Shown here: piece by piece, positions 1 to 7,777 of the stretch
Numbering within the stretch: the stretch's first letter is position 1
Layout of the letters: every line of letters starts with the position of its first letter
NCBI GenBank assembly: GCA_030156945.1
Contig: JASGLT010000014.1
Coordinates: forward strand, 1-43,810
Source: Thermococcaceae archaeon
GTDB lineage: Archaea > Methanobacteriota_B > Thermococci > Thermococcales > Thermococcaceae
Reading direction: 5' to 3'
DNA length: 43,810 bases
The notes under the pieces: model-generated
What the model saw: the letters and a program-made list of their open reading frames with translations, nothing else
What the model was told of the DNA's origin: nothing
Database searches by the model: none
Program-made: the position numbers and the translations under genes

Positions 1-293
1 TTTTATGATCAGGATTTTCCTTTGAAAGCTCAATACAACCACCAATCAATCAAAAGACTTAAGTGCTTATAACTCTAACGATCTAATGGGAACTAGGGTA
101 TATCCTTTATTTCCTACTCAATTTTGTAGTTATTGATTAGCTATCTTACTTTATAAATTTCTCTATTTTGATAGTAGCCCTAATATTGAAAACTATCAAT
201 AATCTTTGAAACAACTTTCAAGAAAAGCAAAAGCAGAAGAGTTGCAAGCTTATGCACCGCCACCTTTTTAAGCCAACTTTCAAAGGCCCTTCC
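1..293. other. AT-rich stretch with no gene; rsmB-type promoter at its end
   Basis: I see no convincing gene here. The stretch is clearly more AT-rich than the coding DNA around it. A TATA-like element CCTTTTTAA lies at 263-271. Its centre is about 26 bases before the ATG at 294, so the following gene is probably read from a leaderless or nearly leaderless transcript. A loose inverted pair, TTATTGAT near 132 and ATCAATAA near 198, is present but too short to interpret. Confidence 0.5.
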
Positions 294-1649
294 ATGGAGC
301 TGTTTTACCGCGTGAGCTTTCAGGAAGTTGTGGCCGATGCGCTCATGCTTGTGGAGGAGCGTGAGCTGTCATCGAAGCACGCCCTTGAGAGGGTCTTTAA
401 GAGGGTAGCCGGAAGAGACCGCGAGAAGGCGCGCGGTTTGGCGCATGCTTATGTCTTTGAGATCGAGAAGTGGCGCGCGAAAATAGACTTCATAATAAAC
501 TCAGTTCTCAAGGGTTCAAAGGTTGAAGACCTTGACCCGTATCTTGCGAACCTTCTCCGTATAGGGACTTTCGAAATACACTTCCGCAAAGTGCCGCCCG
601 CTGTGGCGACGGACTCTGTAGTGAGGGTCGTCAAGGAGAAGTTCGACTTCTCCAAAGCCAAATTCATCAATGCCCTAATGCACGAGATAGAAAAGTTTGA
701 TGTCGAGAAGGCCTTAAAGAGGCTCAAAGAGAAAGACAGAATTGATTGGCTCTCCGTTCGCTTTTCCCACCCCCGCTGGTACGTGGAGTACGTTATAAAC
801 CTCTTCGGCTACGACGAAGCTGTAAGACTACTCCTCAGCAACAACAGACCGCAGAGGTATTACGTGCGGGCCAACACGCTAAAGACAGACGTTGATTCCC
901 TCCGCGACTACCTCGAGGAGAACGGCGTTAGGACTGCACTAACCCCAGTTCCAGACGTTTTAAAGGTTCTTGAGTACAAAACGCCGGTTACAAGGCTTGA
1001 ATGGTACAAAGAGGGGAAGTTCGTAATCCAGGATTTGGCAAGTGCCTACGTCGCCCACGTACTCTCTCCAGAGCCGGGTGAAAGGCTGCTCGATCTGGCC
1101 GCAGCTCCTGGCTCAAAGACCTTCCACGCCGCGGCGCTGATGGAGAACAAAGGAGAAATTGTAGCCGTTGACTGCTCCTACGACCGGCTTATGCGCATGA
1201 AGGAGAAGGCGAAGGTTCTCGGCGTTAAGAACGTCCGCTTCGTCCACGCCGACGGCCAGAGCTTCAGGGACAAGGAGAAGTTCGATAAGATAATCCTCGA
1301 CGCCCCTTGCTCGTCATCAGGAACATACCGCCAGTTTCCAGAGGTGAAGTGGCGCTTCGACGAGGCGAAGATAAAGAAGATTATCAGCGTCCAGAGGAAC
1401 ATGCTGAGAAACGCCTACGAGAACCTCAGAGAAGGCGGTGAGATGACTTATTCTACCTGCTCGATCAGGATTGACGAGGACGAGGAGAACGTTCTGTTTG
1501 CCATCAACAGGGTGGGTCTTGAACTGGTTAACTATCCCTTCAGCTGGGGGGACAGGGGATTCCTGGAGATAGGGGACAAGGTTTTCAGGGCCTGGACGCA
1601 CAGGCACGACTGCAACAGCTTTTTCATCGCGAAGGTGAGAAAATTTTGA
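294..1649 (+). CDS. NusB-fused RsmB/NOP2-type RNA cytosine-C5 methyltransferase
   Basis: Predicted S-adenosylmethionine-dependent enzyme that makes 5-methylcytosine in rRNA or tRNA. The 451-residue protein has an N-terminal NusB-like helical domain (about 1-140) followed by a Rossmann-fold methyltransferase. The SAM-binding motif LLDLAAAPGSKT is at 265-276. The two catalytic cysteines of the family are visible: C339 in DAPCSSSG and C389 in STCS. An in-frame ATG at 252 would add 14 residues, but the TATA-like element at 263-271 lies downstream of it, so I chose ATG 294. The family assignment is firm. Whether the target is 16S rRNA, 23S rRNA or tRNA cannot be read from sequence. Nothing in the protein looks truncated. 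It runs toward the vapBC pair and AMMECR1 gene that follow. Confidence 0.9.
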   Translation: MELFYRVSFQEVVADALMLVEERELSSKHALERVFKRVAGRDREKARGLAHAYVFEIEKWRAKIDFIINSVLKGSKVEDLDPYLANLLRIGTFEIHFRKVPPAVATDSVVRVVKEKFDFSKAKFINALMHEIEKFDVEKALKRLKEKDRIDWLSVRFSHPRWYVEYVINLFGYDEAVRLLLSNNRPQRYYVRANTLKTDVDSLRDYLEENGVRTALTPVPDVLKVLEYKTPVTRLEWYKEGKFVIQDLASAYVAHVLSPEPGERLLDLAAAPGSKTFHAAALMENKGEIVAVDCSYDRLMRMKEKAKVLGVKNVRFVHADGQSFRDKEKFDKIILDAPCSSSGTYRQFPEVKWRFDEAKIKKIISVQRNMLRNAYENLREGGEMTYSTCSIRIDEDEENVLFAINRVGLELVNYPFSWGDRGFLEIGDKVFRAWTHRHDCNSFFIAKVRKF

Positions 1650-1825
1650 GCTCTAAAGACAGCATAGTGCCGTGTAAGCTAATAACCTGAACCCAAAGCC
1701 TCTAAGGTCTATCAATGTCTTCTGATATTTTTCAATCGTATTGGAGATGAGCCAATAGTAAGCCATGCCCGCGGTGATTACCAGGGCTAGAGGGCCAAAC
1801 ATGCTCACCTTCTCACATAACACCA

Positions 1826-1875
1826 CCGGCTTCCTCCTAACAGGCCCCCCTCGGATACTCCTCTTCGAGTTTCGG
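1826..1875. repeat. Left copy of the AMMECR1-gene 3' end (about 50 bp direct repeat)
   Basis: This segment is nearly identical to 2617-2667, the last coding bases of the AMMECR1-family gene. Both contain GGCTTCCTCCT, CACAGG or AACAGG, a C-run, CTCGGATACTCCTCTTC and TTTCGG, with only a few substitutions and a 2-base gap. It reads like a detached gene tail. The two copies bracket the vapBC pair and its promoter, which suggests an insertion accompanied by duplication of flanking DNA. The remainder of 1650-1953 holds no gene I can support. Confidence 0.75.
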
Positions 1876-1912
1876 AGGATAATACAAAAGTCACTAGTTG
1901 GTATGCAGAATG

Positions 1913-1921
1913 CTTATATAT
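1913..1921 (+). promoter_or_regulatory. TATA box of vapBC
   Basis: CTTATATAT is centred about 27 bases before the expected transcript start near 1944. A GGTGA ribosome-binding site at 1944-1948 precedes the chosen GTG start at 1954. The promoter lies just inside the left flanking repeat, so it belongs to the inserted module. Confidence 0.6.
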
Positions 1922-1953
1922 TTGTATTACGAAATCTGCCTCAGGTGAATTAC

Positions 1954-2184
1954 GTGGGGAACGTTGTTAGCGTCCGCGTCCCTCCGGATATAAAGCGTGA
2001 GATGGACGAGTTAAGGGGCGAGATTAACTGGAGTGAGGAAATTAGAGAGTTCATAAAAAAGAAAATCAAAGAGTACCGTAAGAGAAAGGCACTTCAGGAG
2101 ATTGTCTCTTACATTCAAACTCTACCCGAGGCTCCTAAGGGGACGGCACAAAAGCTCGTGAGGGAGGATCGTGATAGTCATTGA
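1954..2184 (+). CDS. vapB: VapB-type antitoxin
   Basis: Short 76-residue protein predicted to bind the operator DNA and neutralise the VapC toxin encoded next to it. The N-terminus (NVVSVRVPPDIKREMDEL) has the strand-plus-helix pattern of ribbon-helix-helix antitoxins, and the C-terminal half is a charged helix that would wrap the toxin. I chose GTG 1954 because AGGTGA at 1943-1948 is a good ribosome-binding site and the TATA box at 1913-1921 fits. A longer open frame upstream would run through the duplicated AMMECR1 tail and is not credible as protein. Its 3' end overlaps vapC by 14 bases, so the two are probably translationally coupled and self-repressed. Confidence 0.85.
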   Translation: MGNVVSVRVPPDIKREMDELRGEINWSEEIREFIKKKIKEYRKRKALQEIVSYIQTLPEAPKGTAQKLVREDRDSH

Positions 2185-2587
2185 CTCCTCAGCCTTCACA
2201 AAGTTTCTGCTGAAGGAGGAAGGCTGGGAGAGGGTAATACTCTACTTAGAGCCAAGCTTAGAGCCGCACGCTGTTGACATGCTGACCCTTGAGACGACGA
2301 ACGTGATATGGAAGTACGCTAAAAAGTACGGGCTGATAACGGAGGAGCAGGCATTAGGGCTTTATGATGGAATGATGAGGCTCGTGAAAGAAGAAGTGAT
2401 AACCGTGGAGCCGAGCGGAAAGTACCTGAGGGAAGCCCTAGAAATCGCCATGAAGCACGATATTTCGATTTACGACAGCCTGTTCTTGGCCCAAGCGAGA
2501 GGCCTTGGGGCCAAACTGGTCACGAGCGACAAAAGACAGTTAGAAATAGCAAGAAAGATGGGGCTGGAAGCAGTGTATATTGAGTGA
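2171..2587 (+). CDS. vapC: VapC-type PIN-domain ribonuclease toxin
   Basis: Predicted Mg2+-dependent endoribonuclease of the PIN family, 138 residues. The acidic metal-binding residues of PIN domains are in place: D5 in MIVIDSS, E41 in TLETTN, D102 in IYDSLFLAQA and D120 in VTSDKRQ. The toxin therefore looks intact. Translation starts at GTG 2171 behind GGGAGGAT and overlaps the antitoxin frame. Cellular targets of archaeal VapCs are usually tRNA or rRNA, but the target of this one is unknown. The module sits between two copies of a piece of the next gene, a sign of horizontal arrival. Confidence 0.92.
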   Translation: MIVIDSSAFTKFLLKEEGWERVILYLEPSLEPHAVDMLTLETTNVIWKYAKKYGLITEEQALGLYDGMMRLVKEEVITVEPSGKYLREALEIAMKHDISIYDSLFLAQARGLGAKLVTSDKRQLEIARKMGLEAVYIE

Positions 2588-2608
2588 CTTCTCAGGCTCA
2601 AAGATCTT

Positions 2609-3226
2609 TCACGCCAGCGGCTTCCTCCTCACAGGTCCCCTCGGATACTCCTCTTCAAAGATTTCGGCAGTGAAGCGGTAAACCTTCGTGTCTGGATCGA
2701 GCCAGCAGTCGGGTGGAAGGCCTGCCTTCCAGCAGGTCTGGGCCAGGAACTCCTCCTCGTCCCAGCCCCACTCGACTGGAACCTGGGGCAGGAGCAGGCC
2801 GGAGTAGATGCCCTTCTCTATGAGCAGACCGTCCCTGCCGACTTTAACCTTCTTAGGCCTCTCCTCTGGAGGTCCTTCTATGAGTTCCGGCGGGGTTAGG
2901 ACGCTGACCTCAACAACGAGGTCATTGAGCTCGCTCTCCCTCACCGGCGGGAAGCGCGGGTCGTCGACTGCCGCATAGATGGCAGCTCTTATCGTTGCCT
3001 CAACGAGCGGATATATCGGGAGCGGGAAGCCTATGCACCCCCTCAGTGCCCTCTGGGGCGGGACGTTATGTCTGTTCAGCGTTACGAAGACGCCCATCTT
3101 CTCCCAGAGCTCCGGCGGAGTGTCTTCGGGCGGCTCTATTACCCTCCTGTACCTCACGTATTCCTCAACCGCCTTTCTCGCGAGTCTAACGAGGAACTCC
3201 CCCCACTCATCCTTTATCCTGTACAT
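2609..3226 (-). CDS. AMMECR1-family protein
   Basis: Conserved 205-residue protein of the AMMECR1 family, shared by archaea, bacteria and eukaryotes. Its biochemical role is not settled. The signature RALRGCIGFP is present about a third of the way along, and the sequence closely resembles the Pyrococcus homologues I remember throughout, including the C-terminal EEYPRGPVRRKPLA. I chose ATG 3226, giving MYRIKDEWGEF. An upstream start at 3346 would run through the divergent promoter. A GGGGTGT-type ribosome-binding site precedes it. The last 50 coding bases are the right-hand copy of the repeat that brackets vapBC, so the gene survived intact while a tail fragment was left upstream. Confidence 0.9.
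   Translation of the reverse strand: MYRIKDEWGEFLVRLARKAVEEYVRYRRVIEPPEDTPPELWEKMGVFVTLNRHNVPPQRALRGCIGFPLPIYPLVEATIRAAIYAAVDDPRFPPVRESELNDLVVEVSVLTPPELIEGPPEERPKKVKVGRDGLLIEKGIYSGLLLPQVPVEWGWDEEEFLAQTCWKAGLPPDCWLDPDTKVYRFTAEIFEEEYPRGPVRRKPLA
2617..2667. repeat. Right copy of the repeat flanking vapBC (functional AMMECR1 3' end)
   Basis: Partner of 1826-1875. This copy is inside the intact AMMECR1 coding region, so it is the original. The segment between the copies (1876-2616) contains precisely the vapBC promoter, vapB and vapC. Confidence 0.75.
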
Positions 3227-3323
3227 GAACACACCCCGACTGTCCCTTGGGTTCCAAAGTTTATAACTCCTAACTCCACAAAATTTAAAACATTGTCGAG
3301 ATACCCTAAGCCGGGTGTCGAAA
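3227..3323. promoter_or_regulatory. Divergent promoter region, AMMECR1 / MTH1187-family gene
   Basis: On the minus strand GTTATAAAC near 3259-3270 is a fair TATA box for AMMECR1. On the plus strand AAATTTAAAAC near 3282-3292 is placed for a transcript starting near 3315, just before the start of the plus-strand gene. The positions are inferred from spacing only. Confidence 0.45.
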
Positions 3324-3626
3324 ATGATCATAGTGGAGTTCGTCATAGTTCCTCTGGGAGAGAAGAGTCTCAGCAGATACGTAGCTGAGGTAGTAAAGCT
3401 TTTAGAGAGAAAGGGAGTTAAGTATCAACTGACACCGATGTCAACGATAATTGAGGTCCCCACTTTGAAGGAAGCTTTCGATGTGATATCAGAGGCCCAT
3501 GAACTGATGTTCAAACTCGGGGCCGAGAGGGTTTCAACGACGATAAGGATCGACGACAGGCGCGATAAGGAGAGGCACATGGAAGACAAGGTAAAATCAG
3601 TGATGGAAAAATTAAGGGGTGGTTGA
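3324..3626 (+). CDS. MTH1187/UPF0045-family thiamine-binding-like protein
   Basis: Small 100-residue protein of the MTH1187/YkoF-like family. Members form ferredoxin-like-fold oligomers, and several bind thiamine or related ligands. The conserved start (IVEFVIVPLG), the central LTPMSTIIEVPT segment and the RVSTTIRIDDRRD segment are all present, and the length is typical. ATG 3324 is preceded by CGGGTGT, so I prefer it to GTG 3315. The next gene begins inside its last codons (8-base overlap), which points to a shared transcript with the DUF373 membrane protein and the coiled-coil protein. No thiamine-specific partner is in that operon, so ligand identity remains open. Confidence 0.85.
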   Translation: MIIVEFVIVPLGEKSLSRYVAEVVKLLERKGVKYQLTPMSTIIEVPTLKEAFDVISEAHELMFKLGAERVSTTIRIDDRRDKERHMEDKVKSVMEKLRGG

Positions 3627-4752
3627 TATCAGGGTGTTAGTTTTGGCCATAGATCGCGACGATGACTTCGGTAGAAAGGCCGGGGTTAGGGGCCCTGTTA
3701 TTGGACGGGACGCCTGTTTGGACGCTGCTGTAAAGTTAAGCCTGGCTGATCCGGAGGACAGCGATGCAAACGTTCTCTATGCGGCAGTAAAGCTCTACGA
3801 CGAGCTTAAGGAAAGTAAGGAATTCGATGAGATCGAAGTCGCACTGATAACTGGTCATCAAAAGGTGGGACTTAAGAGCGATATGGAGCTTGCAAGACAG
3901 CTCGATGAAGTCCTGAAGGTCTTTCCCGCAGACGGCGTTATTCCTGTAACCGATGGAGCGGAAGATGAGCAGATATTCCCAATAATAGCATCAAAGGTCC
4001 CGATACTCACGTCAAAGAGAATAGTCGTGAAGCAGAGTGAAAGCATAGAGACAACATGGTATATAATCGTGAAGTATCTGAAGGAGCAGCTCAGCGATCC
4101 AGAGGCTGCTAAACTATTCTTAGGCATTCCCGGAGTTATACTGCTGCTCTACGGCATCTCAATCCTACTTGGGGTCTGGTACCCCCAGAGCGTCAAAATT
4201 ATATCCACGGCCGTAACCGGAACAGTGCTCCTTATAATCGGAGCATACTTCTTCACAAAGGGCTTCAAATTCAGCGTGAGGGGGACCCTAACAAAGAACT
4301 TCATCCTGATAGTCTCGATAGTCTCGGGAATTTTCATCATTGCCGGGGGAGCTATAAACGCCTACCTCCGCCTGGAAGACTACTCGAGAGAGCTGATAGG
4401 AGGATGGCCTGGCACGCCTCTCTTAGCAACCCTGATATACATTAACGCCCTCGTACTTACCCTTATCCTCGGAATCTCAGTCATGATAATCGGAAAGATC
4501 ATCCAGGCCTATTTGAAGAAAGACCCTCACTTATGGTACTACGTTGCAGGCCTGCTCACAATGCCCGCACTGGGAATAACCATCGACCTGACAACCAGGT
4601 ACGCAATGTCCATCCTGATAATCTCGGACATAGAGGTCTTCACAAAGCTGATAATGGCCATTCTGGACATCGGACTCGCGGTTGCCGTTGGGATGTTCCT
4701 CAGGAAAAAAGTGAGAGGATGGGAAAAGATTGAGGCTGGAACAAGCGCTTGA
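3619..4752 (+). CDS. DUF373 family membrane protein
   Basis: Archaeal protein of unknown function, 377 residues. The first 155 residues or so are soluble and contain the family's hallmark VLAIDRDDDFGRKAGVRGPVIGR near the N-terminus. The remainder has several hydrophobic segments (around 165-190, 195-215, 225-250, 265-295, 300-325 and 330-360), so it is an integral membrane protein with a cytosolic head. The start is GTG 3619, which overlaps the previous stop. Its 3' end overlaps the coiled-coil gene by 23 bases, making translational coupling likely. The DDD motif suggests metal binding, but that is inference. Confidence 0.85.
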   Translation: MVDIRVLVLAIDRDDDFGRKAGVRGPVIGRDACLDAAVKLSLADPEDSDANVLYAAVKLYDELKESKEFDEIEVALITGHQKVGLKSDMELARQLDEVLKVFPADGVIPVTDGAEDEQIFPIIASKVPILTSKRIVVKQSESIETTWYIIVKYLKEQLSDPEAAKLFLGIPGVILLLYGISILLGVWYPQSVKIISTAVTGTVLLIIGAYFFTKGFKFSVRGTLTKNFILIVSIVSGIFIIAGGAINAYLRLEDYSRELIGGWPGTPLLATLIYINALVLTLILGISVMIIGKIIQAYLKKDPHLWYYVAGLLTMPALGITIDLTTRYAMSILIISDIEVFTKLIMAILDIGLAVAVGMFLRKKVRGWEKIEAGTSA

Positions 4753-5791
4753 AGAATACAAAAGGAGAAAAGCCGCTGGCGCAAGAGAAACCGAGAGAGT
4801 TAGGAGAGACTTCGAGAGAGAGCTCAGGAAAATCCTGAAGGACGTGCAAAAGGCAATTGAAAAGCTGGAGAATAGAGAAGTCCCCAAAAATATAGACGAG
4901 CGGCTCAAGCGCATCGTGAGTGCAGAGAAGGGGAAATATGTCTCAGCCCTAAAAAAAGCCTCCAGCAACATCTCGACCATGGAAGAACTGGGAAAAAGGC
5001 TTCCCGACCTGGCAAAGCTTCACGTAGACCACGGAAAGTACCTCATATCCGTCTTTGAGAAAGAAGTCTACAGAATAAACTCCCTTCTGAAGTCTCTCAG
5101 TGAGTTATACTCCCAATACACGCAGGCAATTGAGGAGAAAGTCGTTGAAGACATTGAAATCGAGAGCCTACTTGCGGAGAAAGATAGAATTCTAGAAGAA
5201 GTTAAGAGGATAGAATCCGAGAAAAAAGAGCAGGAGAAGAAACTGAGGGCCAAAGAAGAGGAGATAAAAGAGCTCCCGGAACTTATGGAACTGGAAAAAT
5301 TGAAGTCCGAGATGGAAAGGCTCAATTCAAAGGCTCGTGGCATAGAGATCGAAGTCCGTTCAAAAGTGGCCAAACTTCAGAAGCCCGTAAAGAGGATGAG
5401 GCTCCCAGATGCAATGGCATTGAAACTCACGGAGGATAGCTCAATAGCACTTGAGGAACCTGAGGAGTTCCTCCGGTTTCTTCAAAGAATAACCCCAGAG
5501 CTTGATAAGAAGTACAGAAAAGCTGCAGAGTGGCTCCTGGATAACCTTCCAAAGAAGATTGCAGAGCTGGAAGGTCTTAGGAAAAGCCTCGAGGGCCTAG
5601 AAAAGTCCCGCCACGAACTGGAAGAAAAGGTTGGTAAAAGGAAAAATGAGCTCATTGAACTTAAGAGGCTCATTGAAGAGAAGGAAAACGAGCTAAAACA
5701 GCTAAGAAACCGACTCGAACACCTCGAAAAGGAGCTCAACGAGTCGCTTGCCAAACTTGAAAAGATTCTGGAGACAAAAATCGAGCGGTAA
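4730..5791 (+). CDS. Coiled-coil protein of unknown function
   Basis: I do not recognise a characterised family. The 353-residue product is almost wholly charged helix. Strong heptad-like coiled coils cover roughly 1-60, 120-215 and 270-350, and a less charged region around 220-270 (containing VKRMRLPDAMALKL) separates the last two. There is no signal peptide or membrane segment. The start is TTG 4730, with GAGAGG about a dozen bases upstream, inside the end of the DUF373 frame. Because the gene is locked to a membrane protein, it may form a cytosolic scaffold or tether for it. That role is inference. Confidence 0.75.
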   Translation: MRLEQALEEYKRRKAAGARETERVRRDFERELRKILKDVQKAIEKLENREVPKNIDERLKRIVSAEKGKYVSALKKASSNISTMEELGKRLPDLAKLHVDHGKYLISVFEKEVYRINSLLKSLSELYSQYTQAIEEKVVEDIEIESLLAEKDRILEEVKRIESEKKEQEKKLRAKEEEIKELPELMELEKLKSEMERLNSKARGIEIEVRSKVAKLQKPVKRMRLPDAMALKLTEDSSIALEEPEEFLRFLQRITPELDKKYRKAAEWLLDNLPKKIAELEGLRKSLEGLEKSRHELEEKVGKRKNELIELKRLIEEKENELKQLRNRLEHLEKELNESLAKLEKILETKIER

Positions 5792-5832
5792 CCTTATATT
5801 TTAGGGCACCCTAATCCAAGGTGGTGGTCAAA

Positions 5833-6678
5833 ATGTTCAAGGTTGATAGGCTCCGCTTCGGAACGGCTGGAATACCCCTCTCCACCCCAAAACCCTCGAC
5901 AATAACCGGAATAGAACACGTGAGAAACCTCGGGCTCGACGCGATGGAGATAGAGTTCGTTCGCGGTGTGAACATGAAACCAGAGCTTGCCAAGAAGATA
6001 AAGTATGTTGCCAAGAAGAACGACGTCCTGCTCACCGCTCACGCTCCCTACTACATCAACCTCAACGCAAAGGAGAAGGAAAAGGTTGAAGCGAGCAAAA
6101 AGAGGATAATCCAAAGCTCTGAGAGGCTCTACGAGGCAGGCGGCTGGAGCGTCGTCTTCCACGCAGGTTACTACCTCAAACAGCCACCTGAGAGCGTCTA
6201 CCAGAGGATCCTCGAGGCCCTCAAGGACGTCCAGAGGGAGCTCATGGACAAGGGAGTAAAGGTCTGGATAAGGCCCGAGCTAACTGGGAAGCCAACCCAG
6301 TTCGGAGACCTGAAGGAGATAGTGAAGCTCAGTGAGGAGCTTGAGATGGTCCTCCCTGCCATAGACTTCGCCCATGCCCATGCAAGAAACAAAGGGAAGT
6401 GCAACACTGTTGAGGAGTGGCGCGAAATGCTGTCCTTCATTGAGGATCGCCTTGGAAGAGAGGCTCTCGACAACATGCACATCCACATCAGCGGTATAGA
6501 GTACACTGACAAGGGTGAGAAAAACCATCTCAACCTCCAGGAGAGCGACATGAACTGGGAAGACCTCCTCAGAGTTCTGAAGGAGTTCAGGGTCAAGGGC
6601 GTCGTCATAAGCGAAAGCCCGAACATCGAAGGGGATGCCTTGCTGATGAAGAAGAAGTACGAGGAGATAAAGGTCTAA
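5833..6678 (+). CDS. TIM-barrel protein, AP endonuclease IV family-like
   Basis: 281-residue protein of the xylose isomerase-like TIM-barrel superfamily, closest in pattern to endonuclease IV, which cuts DNA at abasic sites using three metal ions. Potential metal ligands are visible in the expected order: HAPYYIN (about 67), VVFHAGYY (about 109), the RPELTGK segment (Glu at about 147), IDFAHAHARNKG (about 178-185), the NMHIHISGIEYT segment and a late SES motif. The length matches archaeal and bacterial Nfo proteins. ATG 5833 follows a GGTGGT ribosome-binding site, and CTTATATTTTA at about 5795-5805 is a good TATA box. Its stop overlaps the stop of the convergent peptidase gene. True abasic-site activity is likely but not proven by sequence. 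Confidence 0.8.
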   Translation: MFKVDRLRFGTAGIPLSTPKPSTITGIEHVRNLGLDAMEIEFVRGVNMKPELAKKIKYVAKKNDVLLTAHAPYYINLNAKEKEKVEASKKRIIQSSERLYEAGGWSVVFHAGYYLKQPPESVYQRILEALKDVQRELMDKGVKVWIRPELTGKPTQFGDLKEIVKLSEELEMVLPAIDFAHAHARNKGKCNTVEEWREMLSFIEDRLGREALDNMHIHISGIEYTDKGEKNHLNLQESDMNWEDLLRVLKEFRVKGVVISESPNIEGDALLMKKKYEEIKV

Positions 6679-7718
6679 CCGCGCTCTATTCTCCCGTATT
6701 TCTCCAAAATTTCGACGGCTTTATCAACCGGCAGTGCGTACCTTACATGTCCATTGCCTTCGGTAGTCTTTGCTTCAAGGAGAGCGTTTATTATCGCCTC
6801 CTCCGTTGCCTCGGCAGTTGCCCTGAAGAGATAGCTGAGAGCGTTGTCAGGCAGAAAACTCACCAGTTCCGGCTCTTTTCCAATTGGAACAGTCTGGGCT
6901 GTTGAGAAGGCCAGAACTATGTCTCCGCTCCCGTGGTAGGCGTAGCCACCCGTTCTGGCCAGCCCCACCACTGCCCTCTTTGCAAGCCTCTTAAGCTGCC
7001 TTGCGGTGAGTGGAGCGTCGGTGGCAACAACCATCGAGATGCTGCCCCTACCCGAAGTTCCTCTCCCTGGATAGTCCTTCAGAAGCTCGCCGACGGGAAC
7101 TCCAGCTATCGTTAAGTCTTCTCTCCTCCCGAAGTTTGCCAAAACCAACGAAGCAACCTTGTATTCCTCCCCGCCAATCTCGACGACCCTTGAGGAAGAG
7201 CCTATACCACCTTTGAACTCGAAGGCACTCATTCCCGTCCCAGCTCCCACAGCACCTTCCTCAAAGTCGAGCGATGCATTTTTAACGGCCTCAAAGTAGT
7301 GCTCTTCCTTAACCGCCATCTTCCTTATGTCGTTCAGGTAGGAGTCGTTGCACTCCATTACAACGGGCGAGACGCTCTTCAGGTCTGGGTTGAGGTCTAT
7401 CATGTGCCTAACCACCGCGCTAGCTACTGTGTAAACGCTCAGAGTGTTCGTCAGGACTATTGGGGTCTCAATGTAACCGAGCTCATCAATCTGAACGAAG
7501 CCTATCGGCTTGGAGAACCCGTTCATGACAAAGGTTGAAGCGAATAACCTTTCCCTGAATGGGTTCTTTACCGGCGGCAGAACTACGGTAACGCCAGTCC
7601 TTACGTCATCGCCCTCGATGAGAGTTTTATGCCCTACTTTAACGCCGAGATCGGCTATTGAGTTTCTCTTGCCGTGCTCATGGAGACCTACTTTTATGCC
7701 GAGGTCCGGGGCCTTCAT
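6675..7718 (-). CDS. P1 (DmpA/BapA) family self-processing aminopeptidase
   Basis: 347-residue N-terminal-nucleophile-type peptidase of MEROPS family P1 (L-aminopeptidase/D-esterase). These enzymes are made as one chain that cuts itself to expose a catalytic serine. The cleavage site G225-S226 lies in GRGSISMVVATDAPL, the diagnostic motif. Upstream, KGGIGSSSRVVE (about 169-180) is another family signature. ATG 7718 is preceded by GGTGGG. The GTG at 7727 would leave no room for the promoter, which is shared with the divergent ABC permease. The product probably degrades short peptides in the cytosol. Substrate preference is unknown. Confidence 0.9.
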   Translation of the reverse strand: MKAPDLGIKVGLHEHGKRNSIADLGVKVGHKTLIEGDDVRTGVTVVLPPVKNPFRERLFASTFVMNGFSKPIGFVQIDELGYIETPIVLTNTLSVYTVASAVVRHMIDLNPDLKSVSPVVMECNDSYLNDIRKMAVKEEHYFEAVKNASLDFEEGAVGAGTGMSAFEFKGGIGSSSRVVEIGGEEYKVASLVLANFGRREDLTIAGVPVGELLKDYPGRGTSGRGSISMVVATDAPLTARQLKRLAKRAVVGLARTGGYAYHGSGDIVLAFSTAQTVPIGKEPELVSFLPDNALSYLFRATAEATEEAIINALLEAKTTEGNGHVRYALPVDKAVEILEKYGRIERG

Positions 7719-7746
7719 AACACCCACCGCAGGGGATTCAAATCAA

Positions 7747-7759
7747 CCCTTATAAACCC
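7747..7759. promoter_or_regulatory. Shared bidirectional TATA box (P1 peptidase / ABC permease)
   Basis: CCCTTATAAACCC reads as a TATA box on both strands, with the self-complementary core TTATAA. Plus-strand spacing (25 bases from the centre to ATG 7778) implies a leaderless permease mRNA. Minus-strand spacing predicts a start near 7727 and a leader of about 9 bases for the peptidase. No second TATA box is apparent between the two genes. Confidence 0.6.
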
Positions 7760-7777
7760 ATACAACCAGGTTTTCAC

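Noticed and set aside
1765-1953. N-terminal extension of the VapB frame
   Set aside because: It runs through the duplicated AMMECR1 fragment and the vapBC TATA box. The GTG at 1954 has a proper ribosome-binding site.
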